64,000 nt of DNA from Paraflavisolibacter caeni (GCF_025628885.1 NZ_JAOTIF010000026.1:26056-90055); one strand, 5' to 3'. Numbered from the stretch's first letter, positions 36,343 through 44,658 are shown. Program-made: numbers and translations. Notes: generated by a model from the letters alone, not told the origin.

Positions 36343-36735
36343 CTACCCTTCCCAAAGCCCTTCCTCAATTACTTCCAACAAATTCTGATCAGGATCATGA
36401 AAATAGAAGGACCGCAAACCGCCTTTCCACTCATGCTCATGCAGAATTTGAATACCTGATTCCTTTAACTTTTTAAGTGCTATTGGATATTCATCCCGGG
36501 CTACCTCAAACGCAAAATGGATACAACCCGAAGCACCATGCGGAGGCAACTCCTTTTCCTGTAAAGTCTGCGCCGCAATAAAACAAAGCAATACCGATTC
36601 TCCGGCCCTGAAAAACACATGCCGGTTTTCAACAAGCGAAATCAATGGCAATCCTAAAAGATCGGTATAAAATGCCTTGGTCCTGTGCAAGTCCGTTACA
36701 TAAATGCAGGTTTCTTTGATCCGGCTGATGTTCAT
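36343..36735 (-). CDS. VOC superfamily protein
   Basis: 130 aa with the two-module glyoxalase/bleomycin-resistance fold: IKETCIYVTDLHRTKAFYTD, LLGLPLISL, then IHFAFEVARDEYPIALKKL and FYFHDPDQNLLEVIEEG. The His of IHFAFEV and the Glu of LLEVIEE are in metal-ligand positions. Its start overlaps the stop of the upstream AraC regulator gene by 4 bp, so it is co-translated with the regulator. The substrate is unknown; resistance or detoxification is possible given the divergent efflux operon. Confidence 0.85.
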   Translation of the reverse strand: MNISRIKETCIYVTDLHRTKAFYTDLLGLPLISLVENRHVFFRAGESVLLCFIAAQTLQEKELPPHGASGCIHFAFEVARDEYPIALKKLKESGIQILHEHEWKGGLRSFYFHDPDQNLLEVIEEGLWEG

Positions 36736-37628
36736 ACTTGTAAGTTAGCACCATGCCGGTAATCTGAAGGCGACAATCCAACTTCTTTTTTGAAAAACTT
36801 GCCAAACGTGGATTGGTCAGGGAAGTTTAAAAGATTCCCTACCTGCTGAATAGTTAAACTGGGATCTTTCAACAACGCCTGCGCTTCTACTGCAACAGCG
36901 GCATCGATCCATTCACCTGCCGACTTACCCGTTACATATTTAACTGTTTCAGTCAAATATTTGGGCGTTACAAACATCTGGTCAGCATAAAACCGTACAC
37001 CCCGCTCCTGCTTAAAATGACGGAACAACAGGTTATGAAACTGCCTGTTCAACTCCTCCTTTCTGGAAAGCTTTTTCTGTACCACCTGGAAATGCTTTTG
37101 ATAGATAGCTTCAAAATCATGTAGCAATACCACAAGCAGGTTCCCTGTTATCTCTTTTCTGAAGGGATGACTCACCTCTTGGAACCTTCGCCAGATATAG
37201 ATAAACAATTCTTTGAGCTGGTTAGCCTCAGATACATCCAGGTGCACCACCGGGATCGCATTCACATTGGAAAACTGGAAAGTATCCAGGATATGAGGAT
37301 TGATATAATTGGCCGCAAGAAATCGCTTGGAAAAAACTATAAACCTGCATAAGAAATCTTCGCTCGTTTGAATCACGCGTAAAACTTGGTGTGGCGTAGT
37401 AATGATCATGGAATTCGCACCACCCTCATATACATTCAGGTTTACCTCCATCTTGGCCGTACCCCTGGAACAAATCCCAATGCTGTAACCATCAATGTGC
37501 ATCGGCAAATCATGAATGCGCAGGAAATTTTGCTCATCCGAAACCAAAAAATCATTTGTGCTCCAGTCAAGCTGATAAATCTCTTTAATGTTTGCTATAG
37601 TAGTTTCTGTAAGCCTCGAAACAGCCAT
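36732..37628 (-). CDS. AraC-family transcriptional regulator
   Basis: 298 aa from the ATG at 37628 (the frame opens at 37643). The N-terminal half is a cupin-like sensor (GYSIGICSRGTAKMEVNLNV). The C-terminal about 100 residues hold the double helix-turn-helix: VRFYADQMFVTPKYLTETVK and LTIQQVGNLLNFPDQSTFGK, then FFKKEVGLSPSDYR. It is divergent from the TolC/HlyD/ABC-2 operon (175 bp gap) and overlaps a VOC gene by 4 bp, so it probably controls both. Confidence 0.92.
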   Translation of the reverse strand: MAVSRLTETTIANIKEIYQLDWSTNDFLVSDEQNFLRIHDLPMHIDGYSIGICSRGTAKMEVNLNVYEGGANSMIITTPHQVLRVIQTSEDFLCRFIVFSKRFLAANYINPHILDTFQFSNVNAIPVVHLDVSEANQLKELFIYIWRRFQEVSHPFRKEITGNLLVVLLHDFEAIYQKHFQVVQKKLSRKEELNRQFHNLLFRHFKQERGVRFYADQMFVTPKYLTETVKYVTGKSAGEWIDAAVAVEAQALLKDPSLTIQQVGNLLNFPDQSTFGKFFKKEVGLSPSDYRHGANLQV

Positions 37629-37644
37629 AACCAAAAATAACAAC

Positions 37645-37720
37645 TAACCACCACTACCAATTCATTAATCCAAAATCCTATTATCCCACCCTCCACCACT
37701 CAGTACCCATAACATCCCTT
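37645..37720. repeat. G-poor tract in the regulator/efflux divergent spacer
   Basis: About 75 bp with almost no G on the plus strand (CCACTACCAATTCATTAATCC, CCCACCCTCCACCACTCAG-like words). It lies between the divergent AraC and TolC genes, so it may overlap regulatory sites. No palindromic operator is visible in it. Confidence 0.45.
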
Positions 37721-37803
37721 TTTGACCAACATATCCGAAAAACTGACCTAAATACAGCCCCCTACTTTTTCACCTTTGGCATCTGATTCAAGACCTCCAA
37801 AAA

Positions 37804-39171
37804 ATGAATATAAAAGATTACAGGTTTGTTTTTCTATTTCTATTGATGACGACCATCGCACATGCACAGCAATTTGATGAAGCCTTCAGGCACCTGGTCG
37901 AAAGTGCTTATGAAAAAAATGACTCTATCAAAGTCAATAACATTCGCATCCAACAGGCAAAAATTGACGAACAAACTACCCGTTATAATTATTTACCCCG
38001 ATTGTCAGGCAACGCAACCTACACCCGGTTGAACGATGATATCATCTTTCCACAAAACCTTCAGGCTTTATTGTTAGGTGCACAGAGAGTTTTAGTGAAA
38101 GAAGGTGCAGGTATACCATTCAACAGCCAACTCCCTTCCTCAATAAAACTGCAGCCAGTACCTCCCGTTCAGGATAAGAACATCCTGAAAGTTACAGGCA
38201 ATACCCAATGGGTTTTATTCAGTGGCTTTAAAGTGGAGAATGGTATCAAAGCGTACCAGCATCAACAAAAAGCAATCAGTTATGGCAATGAAAAACAGAT
38301 GTCCAGGCTACTTATTGACATAGCCGACCTCTATGATAAACTGGCCCTTTTATATGCATCCGACAGTGTGATCAAAAGTTCGCAAGCTATCCTGGATGAA
38401 CAAAGCCGTTTTGTAGAGGGCGCAATTAAAAATGGCTTAGCAACCCCGCTTGAACGCAAAAAAATCGAATTGGCACGCCAGAAGCTCCAGCTAAGAATTG
38501 TTGAAAATGAAGGCTCCAGGATCACACTGATGGAAAGATTACACCAGCTGACAGGTGTTGATTTCCCGACGCTGAGCAACCTGCATCCCAACCTCCGCCC
38601 CATGTTGTTAACTAATGATACCGCCATCGCTGAACGTCCGGAGATCAAATCATTAAATGAAGCGATCAAGGCTACACACTATAAAGAAAAAGCGGAATTG
38701 AGCGATTACATACCCAAACTGGCAGCCTTCGGCCAATACGAATTCAGGGATAAAAGCCTTTCGATGTTCGACCCTAGATGGTATGCAGGCCTGAAACTGC
38801 AATGGAACCTTTTTGACGGTTTTACTGCCCGCAACAATGCCCGTAAAGCAGCACTCGACAGGAAAGCTTATGAAGTTCAAAAGCAGGCAGTAGAAGAATT
38901 GGTTGAGCTGGGCCAGGCAAGATCCAGGCAGGAATTACGTACCGCCAACCAAAAGGTGAATATGGTAAACGCTCAGGAAGCCCTGGCAAAAGAAACACTG
39001 GACTTTGTCTCTAAACAATACAAAAATGGCCTTACCAATTTAACTGAGTTTTTGAATGCTTTAAATGACTTGGAAAAAGCTCGCTTCGATCTGCAACAGG
39101 CTTTTTACGAGCAACGCAAAGCAAGCCTGCAATTACTGGATGTGAATGGAACCCTATTAAATAATTTTTAA
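37804..39171 (+). CDS. TolC-family outer-membrane efflux protein
   Basis: 455 aa with a signal peptide (FLLMTTIAHAQ). Two long alpha-helical repeats typical of TolC proteins are visible: ESAYEKNDSIKVNNIRIQQAKI near residue 38 and KGLTNLTEFLNALNDLEKARFDLQQA-like sequence near 420. It forms the outer-membrane and periplasmic channel of a tripartite pump. It heads an operon with an HlyD-type adaptor (12-bp gap) and an ABC-2 permease, opposite an AraC regulator. Confidence 0.92.
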   Translation: MNIKDYRFVFLFLLMTTIAHAQQFDEAFRHLVESAYEKNDSIKVNNIRIQQAKIDEQTTRYNYLPRLSGNATYTRLNDDIIFPQNLQALLLGAQRVLVKEGAGIPFNSQLPSSIKLQPVPPVQDKNILKVTGNTQWVLFSGFKVENGIKAYQHQQKAISYGNEKQMSRLLIDIADLYDKLALLYASDSVIKSSQAILDEQSRFVEGAIKNGLATPLERKKIELARQKLQLRIVENEGSRITLMERLHQLTGVDFPTLSNLHPNLRPMLLTNDTAIAERPEIKSLNEAIKATHYKEKAELSDYIPKLAAFGQYEFRDKSLSMFDPRWYAGLKLQWNLFDGFTARNNARKAALDRKAYEVQKQAVEELVELGQARSRQELRTANQKVNMVNAQEALAKETLDFVSKQYKNGLTNLTEFLNALNDLEKARFDLQQAFYEQRKASLQLLDVNGTLLNNF

Positions 39172-39183
39172 TCAACTATAGGA

Positions 39184-40158
39184 ATGCAAAAATCTTTTCA
39201 AATACTTCCGCTCTTACTCATGATCCTGGTCTCATGCAATAACAACAAACCTGAACAAAACATTGAAAACCAGGGTAAAGTAAAACAGGAAACAGTTTCA
39301 GTAGCACCCAAAATTGCTGGGCGCATTCAGGAAATTAAGGTGAGTGAAGGACAGCAAGTATACAAAGGCGATACGCTGGCCATTCTGGATGTACCGGAAA
39401 TATCTTCAAAACTGCAGCAGGCAGAGGGCGCTATTGAAAGTGCCCGGGGACAGTTGAACCTTGCTTTGAATGGCGCCACTAGCGAGCAGCTGGACCAATT
39501 GCAAGGACAACTAGATGCCGCTACTGCCCAATTGCAATTCGCAGAACAGTCTTTTCATCGCATGAAAAACATGTATGAAGACTCCTTGGTACCAGCGCAA
39601 CAATTCGATGAAGTGCAATCAAAATACAAAGCGGCAAATGCCCAAGTGCAGGCCCTGCAGGCAAAGAAACTGGAAGTGGTGAAAGGTACTCGTCCGGAAA
39701 CCATCATATCGGCAAGAGGCCAGGTAGAAAGAGCTGTTGGCGCTAAAAATGAAGTATTGCAAGCTGCCAAAGAACGCTTCATCATCGCTCCTGCCGATAT
39801 GACCATTGAAAGTATTGCACTCAAGAATGGAGAACTGGCAACACCCGGCTATACCATCTTCAATGGCTATCAAACCAGCTCTACCTACTTCCGGTTTACT
39901 ATAAGCGAATCCAGGATCAATGCTTTTCATGTGGGTCTGACTGCAACAGTAAAAGTCCCCTACACTGAAAAAGTAATCAAGGGTAAAATAGCAAGCGTAA
40001 AACAATTACCCCGTTATGCCGACAACACCAGTACTTCCCCTAATTACAAAATTGGAGAAAGCATTTTCGAACTTAAAGTAGTCCCAATAAACGAATCCGA
40101 CGCCTCTGGCCTCTATGCCAACTCCACCGTACTCCTCAACCCCAACCCTGCCCCCTAA
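39184..40158 (+). CDS. HlyD/EmrA-type membrane-fusion lipoprotein
   Basis: 324 aa. MQKSFQILPLLLMILVSCNN ends in a lipobox, so it is a lipid-anchored periplasmic adaptor. A biotinyl-lipoyl-like hairpin (IKVSEGQQVYKGDTLAIL), a long coiled coil (about 75-190, Gln/Ala-rich) and a beta-barrel region (VGLTATVKVPYTEKVIKGKI) follow in the usual order. It bridges the TolC partner and the ABC-2 permease. Its last codons (NPNPAP) are encoded by the G-poor repeat tract that fills the gap to the next gene. Confidence 0.92.
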   Translation: MQKSFQILPLLLMILVSCNNNKPEQNIENQGKVKQETVSVAPKIAGRIQEIKVSEGQQVYKGDTLAILDVPEISSKLQQAEGAIESARGQLNLALNGATSEQLDQLQGQLDAATAQLQFAEQSFHRMKNMYEDSLVPAQQFDEVQSKYKAANAQVQALQAKKLEVVKGTRPETIISARGQVERAVGAKNEVLQAAKERFIIAPADMTIESIALKNGELATPGYTIFNGYQTSSTYFRFTISESRINAFHVGLTATVKVPYTEKVIKGKIASVKQLPRYADNTSTSPNYKIGESIFELKVVPINESDASGLYANSTVLLNPNPAP

Positions 40159-40200
40159 CCCATTCACCATTGCCCATTCACCATTCACAACATCTCCTTT
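40143..40200. repeat. G-poor CATTCACC repeat inside the efflux operon
   Basis: Plus-strand G is nearly absent from 40143 to 40200. CCATTCACCATTCA at 40174-40187 is identical to 307-320. The tract begins inside the HlyD-type gene and ends just before the permease start, so the repeat family has entered a transcribed operon. Confidence 0.7.
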
Positions 40201-40201
40201 C

Positions 40202-41371
40202 ATGAAAAAATTCATATACCTGCTAAAGATCGAGTTCAGACGCATCTTCTCCAACGGCGTGCTGGTAGCAGTGTTCTTCGGAGCCCCTATCCTGTACGGA
40301 CTAATGTTTGGGAACGTTTATAAAAAAGGCAAGATCACCGACATGCCCATTGCCGTGATTGATGAAGACAATACCCCAATGTCTGGCAAGATCATCGACG
40401 CATTGAACGATAATGAGAATTTAGCAGTAAAAAAGGTACAATACGATGCAGGCAATCTGGCAGCAGAGATGCCCTCTAAAAATTACATTGCAGTAGTAAC
40501 CATTCCTTCTGGTTTTGAAGCAGACATCTATCAAAAGCGATATCCGGAACTCTTGGTGGATATCAATATGTCTAACCTGGTACCGGCCAATTTCGCCAGT
40601 CGCGGCATTCAGGCCGTTCTGGGCACAGTCAGCGCCGGAGTAGAAATAGAAGCCTTGAAAAAAGCCGGCACCGACCCGGTAAGCGCAGCTCAACGATACG
40701 AACCTTTTAAAGTGAATTATAACCGCCTCTACAACCCAGCTAGTAATTATATGGAACTGATGATGCCAGGTATTTTGGGTACTATATTGCAACAAGTTTT
40801 ATTTTTAGGATTGGCATTGGTTTTTGCTCGGGACGTAGAGGACGGTTATTTTAAAAAATTAGCCATAGCTAATAAGTGGTCATTGTATCACATTGTTCTA
40901 AAAGCACTTCCATTTATCATACTGATCATTCCAATGTGGCTGATAGTGGCTGGCTTTTACCCTGTTTTCAATATAGAAATCCAGGTATTCACCTGGCCCA
41001 TGGCCTTGCTGGTAACCATCTTCACATTCGCTTGTATGTTCATTGGCATGTTGTTTTCGCTCTTAGTACCCAACCAGCTAAGAGCTACGGAACTATTGAT
41101 GGTCCTGGCAACACCCTCTTTCTTATTGAGTGGCTACACATGGCCAATGGAATCTATGCCCCGTCTTATTCAACAATTTGCCAACATGCTGCCTTTAACC
41201 CATTTTCTTGAAGGCTTTAGAAGAATAGCTGTTTATAAAGGCACATTTAAGGATATACAACCGCAAATGTCAGCCTTGGCGTGGATTACAGCCATTTGTT
41301 TTGTAATGATGGTAGCATTGCTGCAGATCAAAATAAATAAAGAAAGAAAGGTCGGAATACTGGCGTCCTGA
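40202..41371 (+). CDS. ABC-2 type efflux permease
   Basis: 389 aa from the ATG at 40202; the frame is open from 40115, but the extra N-terminal residues (PTPPYSSTPTLPPNPF) are translated repeat. One N-terminal helix (residues about 22-38), a large periplasmic domain, then five C-terminal helices give the YhhJ/YbhR-like ABC-2 topology. MLPLTHFLEGFRRIAVYKG is the conserved end motif. No ATPase gene lies in the operon, and a second permease, common in Bacteroidota operons of this kind, is also missing. Confidence 0.9.
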   Translation: MKKFIYLLKIEFRRIFSNGVLVAVFFGAPILYGLMFGNVYKKGKITDMPIAVIDEDNTPMSGKIIDALNDNENLAVKKVQYDAGNLAAEMPSKNYIAVVTIPSGFEADIYQKRYPELLVDINMSNLVPANFASRGIQAVLGTVSAGVEIEALKKAGTDPVSAAQRYEPFKVNYNRLYNPASNYMELMMPGILGTILQQVLFLGLALVFARDVEDGYFKKLAIANKWSLYHIVLKALPFIILIIPMWLIVAGFYPVFNIEIQVFTWPMALLVTIFTFACMFIGMLFSLLVPNQLRATELLMVLATPSFLLSGYTWPMESMPRLIQQFANMLPLTHFLEGFRRIAVYKGTFKDIQPQMSALAWITAICFVMMVALLQIKINKERKVGILAS

Positions 41372-41417
41372 AAAAGATTCTTTTATTTGCCGTTTCAAAA
41401 AGAAACCAACAAATAAT

Positions 41418-42233
41418 ATGTCTAAAGTTGTTTTGATTACTGGCGCCTCCAGCGGATTAGGAGAAAGCATCGCAAATCACCTGGTTCAGACAGGGTTTAT
41501 TGTTTATGGAACCTCAAGAGACATAGAGCAGCAAACAAAAGCATTCCACGCAGTAAACATGGATGTTACCAGCGATCAAAGCATTCAGTCTGCCATCCAC
41601 CAAATCCTTCAGCAACATAGCCGTATTGACGTACTGATCAATAATGCAGGCCTGGGCATTGCAAGCCCAATCGAAACTCTTTTAATAGATGATGTGCAAA
41701 GAGTGTTGGATACCAATGTTATAGGTCTTATCCGGACCACTCAGGCTGTGCTTCCCCACATGAGAGCACAAAAGTCAGGCACCATCATCAACATCAGCTC
41801 AATAGGTTCTGAATCAGGGTTACCCTACCGCGGTCTGTATAGTGCCAGCAAAGCAGCCGTAGATAGAATTACTGAAGCATTAAGAATTGAACTGGCTCCT
41901 TTCGGCATCCAGGCCTGTGTTATTCAGCCCGGAGGTGTAAAAACCGATATCAATAAAAACAGGATCAGGACCAGCTTGCCAGCTGGCAACATATACAAGG
42001 AAAGTTTCGACACTACCTACGCTCTGATTGATGAAAGTGTGGACAAAGGTTTAGACCCACAGGAATTTGGTAACCTGATAGAAAAACTGTTACAAACGCC
42101 AACCTTGAAAAGATGCTATCGCCTGGGCAAACCTATAGAAAAACTTTCCGTCATTCTGAAAAGAGTGCTCCCCTCTGCGACCTATGAAAAAATGATCAAA
42201 AACCACTATAAAATACCCACCCGCCCCTCCTGA
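41418..42233 (+). CDS. Short-chain dehydrogenase/reductase
   Basis: 271 aa, classical SDR. The NAD(P)-binding TGASSGLGES motif is at 8-17, NNAG near 75, and the catalytic S128, Y141 and K145 (YSASK) are all present. GGVKTDINKN follows as in the retinol-dehydrogenase-like group. Cytoplasmic; substrate unknown. It begins 46 bp after the ABC-2 permease and may be the last part of that operon, followed by a cupin gene. Confidence 0.9.
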   Translation: MSKVVLITGASSGLGESIANHLVQTGFIVYGTSRDIEQQTKAFHAVNMDVTSDQSIQSAIHQILQQHSRIDVLINNAGLGIASPIETLLIDDVQRVLDTNVIGLIRTTQAVLPHMRAQKSGTIINISSIGSESGLPYRGLYSASKAAVDRITEALRIELAPFGIQACVIQPGGVKTDINKNRIRTSLPAGNIYKESFDTTYALIDESVDKGLDPQEFGNLIEKLLQTPTLKRCYRLGKPIEKLSVILKRVLPSATYEKMIKNHYKIPTRPS

Positions 42234-42275
42234 TTCCGGCATATTATTAGCGGCCAACTATTATAAACACCAACC

Positions 42276-42689
42276 ATGGAAGAAAGAAAGCAAGATGAAA
42301 CGATCAATCGGCCCGAAGGCGAACGTGCTATTGACGCCCCTTATCTGACCATTGACCTTCCTTCATATATAGACAAGATTAAAAATGAAAGAAAATGGAA
42401 GGAACGTGACCACAATGCCATAACAGTCTTCAAAGACGAACAATTAACCATTGTGCTTGTAGCCATGCATCCAAAAGCTGAAATACGAACCCTTCGTCCT
42501 GAACATCTTTGGACCGCGCAGGTTTTAACTGGTAGTATTCAATTGACCATAAATGAAAAGAAATCAACCCTGCAAAAAGGCCAGCTGGCTGTAGCACATG
42601 CAGGTCAGCATTATAACCTTCAGGCTATAGAAGAATCACTGGTATTACTAACTGTTGCCGGCGAGGAAAATGCAGTAGATGGTGTATAA
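42276..42689 (+). CDS. Cupin-domain protein
   Basis: 137 aa, a single small beta-barrel: RTLRPEHLWTAQVLTGSIQL is the first cupin motif region and KGQLAVAHAGQHYNLQAIEE the second. The usual His-x-His pair of motif 1 is missing, so the metal site may be lost or changed. Residues 1-35 are charged and probably flexible. It lies 42 bp after the SDR gene on the same strand. Function unknown. Confidence 0.78.
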   Translation: MEERKQDETINRPEGERAIDAPYLTIDLPSYIDKIKNERKWKERDHNAITVFKDEQLTIVLVAMHPKAEIRTLRPEHLWTAQVLTGSIQLTINEKKSTLQKGQLAVAHAGQHYNLQAIEESLVLLTVAGEENAVDGV

Positions 42690-42723
42690 GATGCTTGAAA
42701 TGAATAAACCTATAGAAACATTT

Positions 42724-42799
42724 TACTGGTTATCAGTTATCGAAGAATGCCTAGAAAAAACCCGTTGTTTAATCTAATATCCATAATTGATAACCAGTA
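42724..42799. repeat. 12-bp perfect inverted repeat with a 52-nt loop between convergent genes
   Basis: TACTGGTTATCA (42724-42735) pairs with TGATAACCAGTA (42788-42799). It lies between the convergent cupin and LamG genes. The long loop argues against a classical terminator; it could still form a bidirectional hairpin in RNA. Confidence 0.6.
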
Positions 42800-42803
42800 T
42801 TTC

Positions 42804-43502
42804 TCACTTACCAATTCTTTCCCTCTCTAATGCCTCCGGGTGAAACCTTACCTCCTTTATCCACCCCTTAAACCAATTCACTTTATTCAAACGAACGCCA
42901 AGCGAAATTTGCCCCTTGTTCATCGGCTCCAATCCTATTGCTCCCTCAAGTTCCTTTACTCCATTTATAAAATGAGCCATCTTTTTACCATCATATACCA
43001 ATGCCACCCAATACCACTCGTCACACGGATGTAGCTTTGTCGAATCAATTAGCGTTACCCGCTTGTTCGATTTACCATTTTTTAAGAACGTATCAATATA
43101 CCAGTTTCCTTCTGGCGTGATCCGTGCTTCAATGGTTCCCCTGTTATCTATACTATCCTGGAAATGAAGAAATCTTGGCGCAGTCGGACCATCCGCTGCA
43201 GGCTTGTACAATAATTCAATAGTAAATTCCTTCCACCCGGCTACTGGATTAACAGGCAAAATGAGTCCATCATCAATTCCATCAAAAAACAAGGAAGTTC
43301 CCGTCTGGTCCTTGACAACTTTGGGAGCCCCTAAAACAGTAGTTTTATATCCTCCTACTAATTCAGGGTTATTTAGCTTCCAAATAACTGCCCTCTTTGA
43401 ATCTGAGATACCTTTTGTAGATATCAATACCACACTTCCTATCAGTATAAAAGCCTTCAGCCAGCCTTTTCTAACCAAGCCATTTTGAATGAACGTTTTC
43501 AT
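42804..43502 (-). CDS. LamG/concanavalin-like domain protein, exported or membrane-anchored
   Basis: 232 aa. An N-terminal hydrophobic segment (LKAFILIGSVVLIST) follows a basic stretch and acts as a signal peptide or anchor. Residues about 60-230 are a beta-sandwich of the LamG type: SLFFDGIDDGLILP, WKEFTIELLYKP, WYWVALVYDGKKMAHFING and the end GWIKEVRFHPEALERERI. Such domains bind glycans or proteins. There is no catalytic domain and no partner gene in operon. Confidence 0.8.
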   Translation of the reverse strand: MKTFIQNGLVRKGWLKAFILIGSVVLISTKGISDSKRAVIWKLNNPELVGGYKTTVLGAPKVVKDQTGTSLFFDGIDDGLILPVNPVAGWKEFTIELLYKPAADGPTAPRFLHFQDSIDNRGTIEARITPEGNWYIDTFLKNGKSNKRVTLIDSTKLHPCDEWYWVALVYDGKKMAHFINGVKELEGAIGLEPMNKGQISLGVRLNKVNWFKGWIKEVRFHPEALERERIGK

Positions 43503-43548
43503 ATGTCAAACGCAATTAACGATGGAATAGCTTGTAAGATACCCCTGA

Positions 43549-43595
43549 AAAAAGAAAGGGCTACAGTTTATTCATCTGTAGCCCTTTCTTTTTGA
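43549..43595 (-). terminator. Strong Rho-independent terminator after the receiver gene
   Basis: A perfect stem AAAGAAAGGGCTACAG (43551-43566) / CTGTAGCCCTTTCTTT (43576-43591) with a 9-nt loop and T/A tails on both sides. It lies 35 bp beyond the stop of the minus-strand receiver gene and before the LamG gene, separating the two. Confidence 0.88.
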
Positions 43596-43629
43596 AATAT
43601 TTCCTCAAACTGCCAAATTCTTTAATATA

Positions 43630-44013
43630 TCAATGCACCAATTCATTAATTGATTGGAACAATTGATCCTTGGTAAAAGGCTTTTCCAAAAAAATGTCTG
43701 CGCCATTCTCAATAGCTACATCTTTTGCCGAGCCATCAAAGCCTGAAATCATAATAATTTTTATTGCAGGGTAGTTTTTCTTGATAAAACTGATAAAGTC
43801 AATTCCAAATCCATCCGGAAGTTTATTATCTAAAATCACAACAGCAGGTTGTTCTTGTTGAAGATATTCCTCAGCTGCTGAAAGATTTTTCACATGTTCC
43901 ACTTCCATTTCCTTCCCATTCAGCATAATGTTTAATAACAAACACATATCTCCTTCATCTTCAATAATGAGGACTTTCTTTGCCTTCGTATTCTGCAGGG
44001 TAGCTTGTTTCAT
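43630..44013 (-). CDS. Stand-alone response-regulator receiver protein
   Basis: 127 aa, a single CheY-like receiver with no output domain. Acidic pair near residues 18-20 (IIEDEGD), phosphoacceptor D62 in VVILDNKLPDGFG, Ser/Thr position in MISGFDG and K in FLEKPF are all in place. It probably relays phosphate between a hybrid kinase and another partner, or acts by protein contact. No histidine kinase is adjacent. It has its own terminator, and an unusual 11-nt repeat array lies about 185 bp upstream of its start. Confidence 0.92.
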   Translation of the reverse strand: MKQATLQNTKAKKVLIIEDEGDMCLLLNIMLNGKEMEVEHVKNLSAAEEYLQQEQPAVVILDNKLPDGFGIDFISFIKKNYPAIKIIMISGFDGSAKDVAIENGADIFLEKPFTKDQLFQSINELVH

Positions 44014-44198
44014 ACAATTCTTTTTAGGGTTTCAGTTGATTGTTTTAGTAATTCAAAAGACAGCGGGGAATAATTGCTGAACTTGTTTGTGTTCGGTCTG
44101 TAATATTAAAAAATCATTCCAATATAAAACGAAAAACTTTCCCTCAACACTTTTCTACACATGCATCCTCGTTGCTGAAGCATACTTGGAGTATAGAT

Positions 44199-44297
44199 AC
44201 TCCCTACCTACTCCGTACCATAGCCGTACTTTAGCCGTATCTAAGCCGATGCTACTTCGACCATCCTTCGACCATCCTTCGACTATCTTTCGATCTG
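44199..44297. repeat. Array of nine tandem 11-nt units with a central YC(G/C) core
   Basis: Nine contiguous 11-mers in perfect register: ACTCCCTACCT, ACTCCGTACCA, TAGCCGTACTT, TAGCCGTATCT, AAGCCGATGCT, ACTTCGACCAT, CCTTCGACCAT, CCTTCGACTAT, CTTTCGATCTG. Positions 4-6 are CCC, then CCG four times, then TCG four times. Neighbouring units are more alike than distant ones, as in stepwise duplication. TCCTCGTTGCT at 44166-44176 may be an outlying unit in register. Not a CRISPR: units have no spacers. Confidence 0.8.
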
Positions 44298-44402
44298 AAT
44301 TGAGCAAATGCTCATAAATAAGGGGGGGAAAACAACCTACAGGCAGAACGCCCTAAAAAGCACTGAACGGAGTCAAGGGAACTGGGCTTAAAGGTACAAA
44401 AC

Positions 44403-44535
44403 CAACCCCCACCTTCCAAGTTTTGAACCCCCAACTCTCAACTTCAAACTCCAAACTTCAAACCTCAATTCTATCATCTTTTCTTCCCCATTCTTCATTC
44501 TCACTTGTCCGCCTCTGGCGCATTCGAATCACACG
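44403..44535. repeat. G-poor tract with TCAAAC heptamers and CATTC words
   Basis: Heptamers TCAAACT, CCAAACT, TCAAACC run from 44444 to 44464. ACTTCAAACTCCAAAC (44441-44456) is identical to 284-299. CCCATTCTTCATTC and CATTCGAATC words nearby echo those at 25211-25230. No gene. Confidence 0.7.
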
Positions 44536-44658
44536 TCATTCCCTAGAGACTTCCAACCAAAGCCCAGTATAAAGCATTAAAATGGCAATTTTCATCTCTT
44601 CCAAATCCCTTCAATCCCCAAATCCAGTTTCAGAAAATACAAATGAACAGTTTAAAAC

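Larger units (their letters stand above)
44014..44658. other. 645-bp intergenic region without a gene
   Basis: No convincing coding frame, tRNA or rRNA. It holds the upstream region of the receiver gene, an 11-nt tandem array (44199-44297) and a G-poor repeat tract (about 44403-44535). The plus strand has a 76-codon open frame through the array, but its protein is repetitive and has no supporting start. Confidence 0.7.

Noticed and set aside
44087..44317. 76-codon plus-strand frame across the 11-nt array
   Set aside because: 33-nt periodicity of an 11-nt repeat keeps frames open; the product is repetitive with no support.
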